Shown here one piece after another: positions 7,600-10,222 of a DNA stretch of 10,222 nucleotides. Numbering within the stretch: position 1 is the stretch's first letter; the number at the start of each line of letters is the position of its first letter. Both the position numbers and the translations under genes were made by a program. Source of the DNA: JANYJJ01 sp031386065 (GTDB lineage: Bacteria; Pseudomonadota; Gammaproteobacteria; Burkholderiales; Burkholderiaceae_C); the NCBI GenBank assembly GCA_031386065.1, contig JANNBZ010000222.1, positions 1-10,222 of the forward strand, in the 5' to 3' direction. The notes under the pieces are model-generated. The model was given only the letters and a program-made list of their open reading frames with translations. It was not told where the DNA came from and did no database searches.

Positions 7600-8532
7600 A
7601 TGATTCCCGACCGCGTCACCCTGGTGGAAGTCGGCCCGCGCGACGGGCTGCAGAACGAACAGCAGCCGGTGTCGGCAGCGCACAAGGTCGAACTGGTGCA
7701 CTTGCTGCAGGCGGCCGGCTTGCGCGAGATCGAGGTCACCAGCTTCGTCAGCCCGAAGTGGGTGCCGCAGATGGCCGACAACGCCGAGGTGCTGGCTGCC
7801 ATTCGGCGGCACGCCGGGGTTCGTTATTCGGTGCTGACGCCGAACATGAAGGGCCTGGAAGCCGCGCTGGCGCTGCCGCCTGCGGCGCGGCCCGACGAGA
7901 TCGTGGTGTTCGCCGCCGCCACCGAGGCCTTCAGCCAGCGCAACATCAACTGCAGCATCGAGGAAAGCATCGAGCGTTTCCGCCCGGTGGTGCAGGCGGC
8001 GCACGCAGCCGGCATCAAGGTGCGCTCGGCGGTGTCGTGCGCGCTGGGCTGCCCCTACCAGGGCGAGGTGTCGGCCGACGAGGTGGAGCGAGTCGTGCTG
8101 TTGCTGAAAGGCATTGCCGTTGACCACATCGGCATCGCCGACACCATCGGCGTCGGCACGCCGCTGCGGGTGCAGGCAGTGATGGAACGTGCGCTCAAGC
8201 ACTACCCGCTGAACGAGGTCAGCGGCCATTTCCACGACACCTACGGCCAGGCGCTGGCGAACATCTTTGCCTGCCTGCAAATGGGCATCCACAGCTTCGA
8301 CGCCAGCGTGGCCGGGCTGGGCGGCTGCCCGTACGCCAAGGGCGCCACCGGCAACGTCGGCACCGAAGACGTGCTGTTCATGCTGAACGGGCTGGGCATC
8401 GGCACCGGCATCGACATCGACAAGCTGGTCGACGCGGCCGCGTTCATCTCTGGCGTGCTCGGGCGCAAGCCGGTGTCGCGCACCGGCAATGCTCTGCTGG
8501 CCAAGCGGGCGAACGCCGCTGCAGTCGCATGA
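7600..8532 (+). CDS. liuE: Hydroxymethylglutaryl-CoA lyase
   Basis: This 310-residue TIM-barrel lyase splits HMG-CoA into acetyl-CoA and acetoacetate, the last step of leucine breakdown. The start motif VEVGPRDGLQNE supplies R14 and the metal ligand D15 (human R41, D42). H210 and H212 in SGHFHDTYGQA are further metal ligands (human H233, H235). The signature loop GLGGCPYAKGATGNVGTED carries the catalytic C243 (human C266) and N252 (human N275). All key residues are present. The ATG at 7600 has GAGG eight bases upstream (7588-7591). A long in-frame upstream extension to 7303 runs antisense through the neighbouring minus-strand gene and is rejected. The TGA overlaps the next gene's ATG. Because the gene to the left is on the opposite strand, liuE probably needs its own promoter in 7511-7599 or readthrough from liuD. 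Confidence 0.96.
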   Translation: MIPDRVTLVEVGPRDGLQNEQQPVSAAHKVELVHLLQAAGLREIEVTSFVSPKWVPQMADNAEVLAAIRRHAGVRYSVLTPNMKGLEAALALPPAARPDEIVVFAAATEAFSQRNINCSIEESIERFRPVVQAAHAAGIKVRSAVSCALGCPYQGEVSADEVERVVLLLKGIAVDHIGIADTIGVGTPLRVQAVMERALKHYPLNEVSGHFHDTYGQALANIFACLQMGIHSFDASVAGLGGCPYAKGATGNVGTEDVLFMLNGLGIGTGIDIDKLVDAAAFISGVLGRKPVSRTGNALLAKRANAAAVA

Positions 8533-8747
8533 GCACCTCGCTGCCCAGCCCCTGCGTCGACGTGTGCCGCATGCACGCGGCCACCGGCTGGTGCGAAGGC
8601 TGCTGCCGCACGTTGGACGAGATCGCGGCCTGGTCTGCGATGGACGACCGGCACAAGCTGCAGATCTGGAAGCAGCTGCCGGCGCGACGTGAAAGCCTGC
8701 GGCCGCAGCTCGATGCCGCTGGCCGAGACCCGGCCCGACCCACATGA
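8529..8747 (+). CDS. DUF1289 small Cys-rich protein
   Basis: This 72-residue protein carries the DUF1289 pattern: PCVDVCRMH, then GWCEGCCRTLDEI, then W and a KLQIWKQLPARR helix. Cysteines C9, C13, C22 and C25 (plus C26) form a CX3C-X8-CX2C arrangement that suggests a metal or iron-sulfur site. Biochemical function is not established for the family as far as I know. The ATG at 8529 overlaps the liuE stop by four bases, and its own stop overlaps the next gene in the same way. It is therefore translated as the middle member of a tightly coupled trio. Past residue 52 the sequence is basic and less family-like. Confidence 0.88.
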   Translation: MSTSLPSPCVDVCRMHAATGWCEGCCRTLDEIAAWSAMDDRHKLQIWKQLPARRESLRPQLDAAGRDPARPT

Positions 8748-9388
8748 CCCACATCGACTTCTACTTCGACCCGATCAGCCCCTACGCGCACCTCGCGTTC
8801 GAACGGCTGCCGCAGGTGCTCGAAGGCTTGTCGTATGAAGTCGCCTACCGGCCGATTTTGTTCGCCGGGCTGTTGAAGCACTGGGGCCAGAAAGGCCCGG
8901 CCGAGATCGAACCCAAGCGCGCCTGGACCTTCCGCCAGGTGCACTGGCTGGCACACAAGCACGCTGTTGCGCTCGACACACCGGCGCAGCACCCGTTCAA
9001 CCCGCTCGCCCACCTGCGGCTGCTGCTGGCCTGCGCGCCCGAGGGCGGCACGCCGAACCGGCGCGTCTGTGAAGCGGTGCTGCAGCACATCTGGCGCGGC
9101 GCTGCCGACGCGAACGAAGCGCAGCGCCTGGCCGCGCTGGCGCAGCAACTGTCGCCGCCCACCGACCCGAACAGCGATGCCGTCAAACAGGCGCTGAAGG
9201 ACGCGACAGCGAGCGCCATCGCGCTCGGCATCTTCGGCGTTCCCACGCTGCGGGTGAACGGCCGCCTGTTCTGGGGCCTGGACGGGCTGGACATGCTGTC
9301 GGCGTGCCTGCGCGGCGACGCGTGGTTCGACACTGGCGCCTGGCAGGCCGAGGGCGCCCAGCGGGCCGGAATTCAGCGCGGCGCTTGA
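8744..9388 (+). CDS. 2-hydroxychromene-2-carboxylate isomerase-like protein (DsbA/GST-kappa fold)
   Basis: This 214-residue thioredoxin-fold protein belongs to the DsbA family, in the branch of 2-hydroxychromene-2-carboxylate isomerases and kappa glutathione transferases. The N-terminal strand and active-site turn DFYFDPISPYAHLAFE carry S12 where DsbA proteins have the CXXC cysteine; such a Ser is the glutathione-activating residue in this branch. The helical insert covers about residues 50-150. The cis-proline motif GVPTLRVNGRLFWG has P167, and the C-terminal segment GLDGLDMLSACL follows. A glutathione-dependent isomerase or transferase acting in the cytosol is inferred. Its true substrate is unknown, and the naphthalene-pathway name is only by homology. 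The ATG overlaps the DUF1289 stop by four bases. It is likely the last gene of the liuE unit, as 185 non-coding bases follow. Confidence 0.87.
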   Translation: MTHIDFYFDPISPYAHLAFERLPQVLEGLSYEVAYRPILFAGLLKHWGQKGPAEIEPKRAWTFRQVHWLAHKHAVALDTPAQHPFNPLAHLRLLLACAPEGGTPNRRVCEAVLQHIWRGAADANEAQRLAALAQQLSPPTDPNSDAVKQALKDATASAIALGIFGVPTLRVNGRLFWGLDGLDMLSACLRGDAWFDTGAWQAEGAQRAGIQRGA

Positions 9389-9561
9389 CGCAGCGCAAAC
9401 CAGCGGCGCCTTTGCGGCGCACGATCAGCACAGCCGCTTGCCGAATTGAAAGCCCGGCCCGTTCGTGCGGTGGTCGACGCTGAACGCGCGCCGCCGCCAG
9501 CCGGGTGCCGGTACTCGTCATGGCCACACGCCGTGGGGGCAAGCGCATGAAACACCTGCCG

Positions 9562-9576
9562 CGGAGACACACCATG
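9562..9576 (+). promoter_or_regulatory. Ribosome binding site fixing the DUF485 gene start
   Basis: GGAG at 9562-9565 lies eight bases before the ATG at 9574. The in-frame GTG at 9505 would add 23 basic residues not seen in the family. In the rest of 9389-9573, only a weak hairpin (CGCAAA at 9394-9399 with TTTGCG at 9411-9416) was noticed and no convincing promoter. Confidence 0.6.
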
Positions 9577-9882
9577 GAACACGATCTGGCCACGCGCATC
9601 GCGAGCCACCCGAAGTACCAGGAGCTGAAAACCAAGCGCACCCGCTTCGGCTGGTGGCTGACGCTGGCGATGATGGTCGTGTACTACGGCTTCATCCTGC
9701 TGGTGGCGTTCGACAAGGAGTTCTTGTCGCGCCGCCTCGGCGACGGCGTGATGACGCTCGGCATCCCGGTCGGCTTCGGCGTCATCGTGTTCACCATCGT
9801 CATCACCGCGATCTACGTGCGGCGCGCGAACAGCGAGTTCGATGATTTGTCTGCCGACATCGCGAAGGCGGTGCTCAAATGA
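9574..9882 (+). CDS. DUF485 family inner-membrane protein (YjcH-like), partner of ActP
   Basis: This is a 102-residue DUF485 protein, the same length as E. coli YjcH, which is co-encoded with the acetate permease ActP. The N-terminal cytoplasmic helix has the family motif ASHPKYQELKTKRTRFGW (10-27). Two transmembrane segments follow at about 28-46 (ending at the typical FDKEFLS) and 60-82 (GIPVGFGVIVFTIVITAIYV), then a charged tail with YVRRANSEFDDL (81-92). The start is the ATG at 9574 with GGAG eight bases upstream. The stop overlaps the actP start by four bases (ATGA at 9879-9882), the usual coupled arrangement. A helper role in assembly or activity of the symporter is inferred from constant co-occurrence; no catalytic motif is present. 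Confidence 0.93.
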   Translation: MEHDLATRIASHPKYQELKTKRTRFGWWLTLAMMVVYYGFILLVAFDKEFLSRRLGDGVMTLGIPVGFGVIVFTIVITAIYVRRANSEFDDLSADIAKAVLK

Positions 9883-10222
9883 GCGCCCGTTTCGCAGTGA
9901 TGGGCGAGGGCACCCGCCGCACGCTGACCCTGGTTGCGCTGTTCGCAGCGTCTGCGCTGGTGTATGCCGCCGGTGCCGACCTCGGGCAGGCCGACAAGCA
10001 GGCCACCAACTGGACCGCGATCAGCATGTTCGCGATCTTCGTGGTGTTCACGATGTTCGTCACCAAATGGGCCGCGTCGAAAACCAAATCGGCGGCCGAT
10101 TTCTACACCGCCGGCGGCGGCATCACCGGCTTCCAGAACGGGCTGGCGATTGCCGGCGACTACATGTCGGCGGCGTCCTTCCTCGGCATCTCGGCGGCCG
10201 TGATGGCCAGCGGCTTCGACGG
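9879..10222 (+). CDS. actP: Cation/acetate symporter ActP (SSS family), 3'-truncated
   Basis: The window ends after 114 complete codons of what should be a protein of about 550-570 residues that imports acetate with a cation across the inner membrane. The N-terminus has a signal-like hydrophobic stretch (LTLVALFAASALVYAAGA, about 16-33), then QATNWTAISMFAIFVVFTMFVT, the first core transmembrane helix. The strongly conserved motifs SAADFYTAGGGITGFQNG and AIAGDYMSAASFLGISAAV come next, near-identical to ActP as I know it. No stop occurs before the right edge, so nothing suggests a broken gene. The start ATG at 9879 overlaps the DUF485 stop. Acetate activation would feed acetyl-CoA, the same product that LiuE releases. 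Confidence 0.93.
   Translation, partial: MSARFAVMGEGTRRTLTLVALFAASALVYAAGADLGQADKQATNWTAISMFAIFVVFTMFVTKWAASKTKSAADFYTAGGGITGFQNGLAIAGDYMSAASFLGISAAVMASGFD

Noticed and set aside
9394..9416. Hairpin CGCAAA/TTTGCG as a terminator after the isomerase-like gene
   Set aside because: The 6-base stem has an 11-base loop and no T tract follows. It may be chance in GC-rich DNA.

Overview
This is a GC-rich window whose near-absent AT codons and gene content point to a betaproteobacterium of the order Burkholderiales (Comamonadaceae, Rubrivivax or Leptothrix-like). That placement is an inference from protein flavour and synteny, not a database result. Its backbone is the liu pathway for leucine/isovalerate catabolism, running left to right, followed by the start of an acetate-uptake pair.

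Layout: (1) 1-1481, the 3-methylcrotonyl-CoA carboxylase beta subunit (liuB), cut at its 5' end by the window edge. (2) 1519-2152, a vapB/vapC toxin-antitoxin pair behind a short AT-rich stretch carrying GATGTG boxes. (3) 2162-3619, an unusual single reading frame joining an NTF2/SnoaL-like domain, a GNAT acetyltransferase and a DinB-like domain. (4) 3616-4401, liuC (methylglutaconyl-CoA hydratase), overlapping the fusion gene by 4 bases. (5) 4415-5032, a DUF4126 membrane protein. (6) 5052-7091, liuD (biotin-carrying alpha subunit of the carboxylase). (7) 7100-7510 on the minus strand, an unrecognised small protein, convergent with liuD and divergent from liuE. (8) 7600-9388, liuE (HMG-CoA lyase), a DUF1289 Cys-rich protein and a DsbA-fold 2-hydroxychromene-2-carboxylate isomerase-like protein, joined by 4-base ATGA overlaps. 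(9) 9574-10222, a DUF485 (YjcH-like) membrane protein and the start of the acetate symporter gene actP, which runs off the right edge.

How the genes fit together: LiuB and LiuD form methylcrotonyl-CoA carboxylase, LiuC hydrates methylglutaconyl-CoA to HMG-CoA, and LiuE cleaves HMG-CoA to acetyl-CoA and acetoacetate. LiuA and the regulator LiuR would be expected to the left of the window. The DUF485/ActP pair imports acetate, which also enters metabolism as acetyl-CoA, so the right end is thematically linked although probably a separate transcription unit.

The parts that look least ordinary are the vapBC module inserted inside the catabolic operon, the three-domain NTF2-GNAT-DinB fusion with a plausible internal translation start, and the unknown minus-strand gene that interrupts the operon between liuD and liuE. 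There is no RNA gene, CRISPR array, insertion sequence or origin that I can support. No gene-free stretch exceeds 300 bases; the longest, 9389-9573, shows only a weak hairpin and the ribosome binding site of the next gene.
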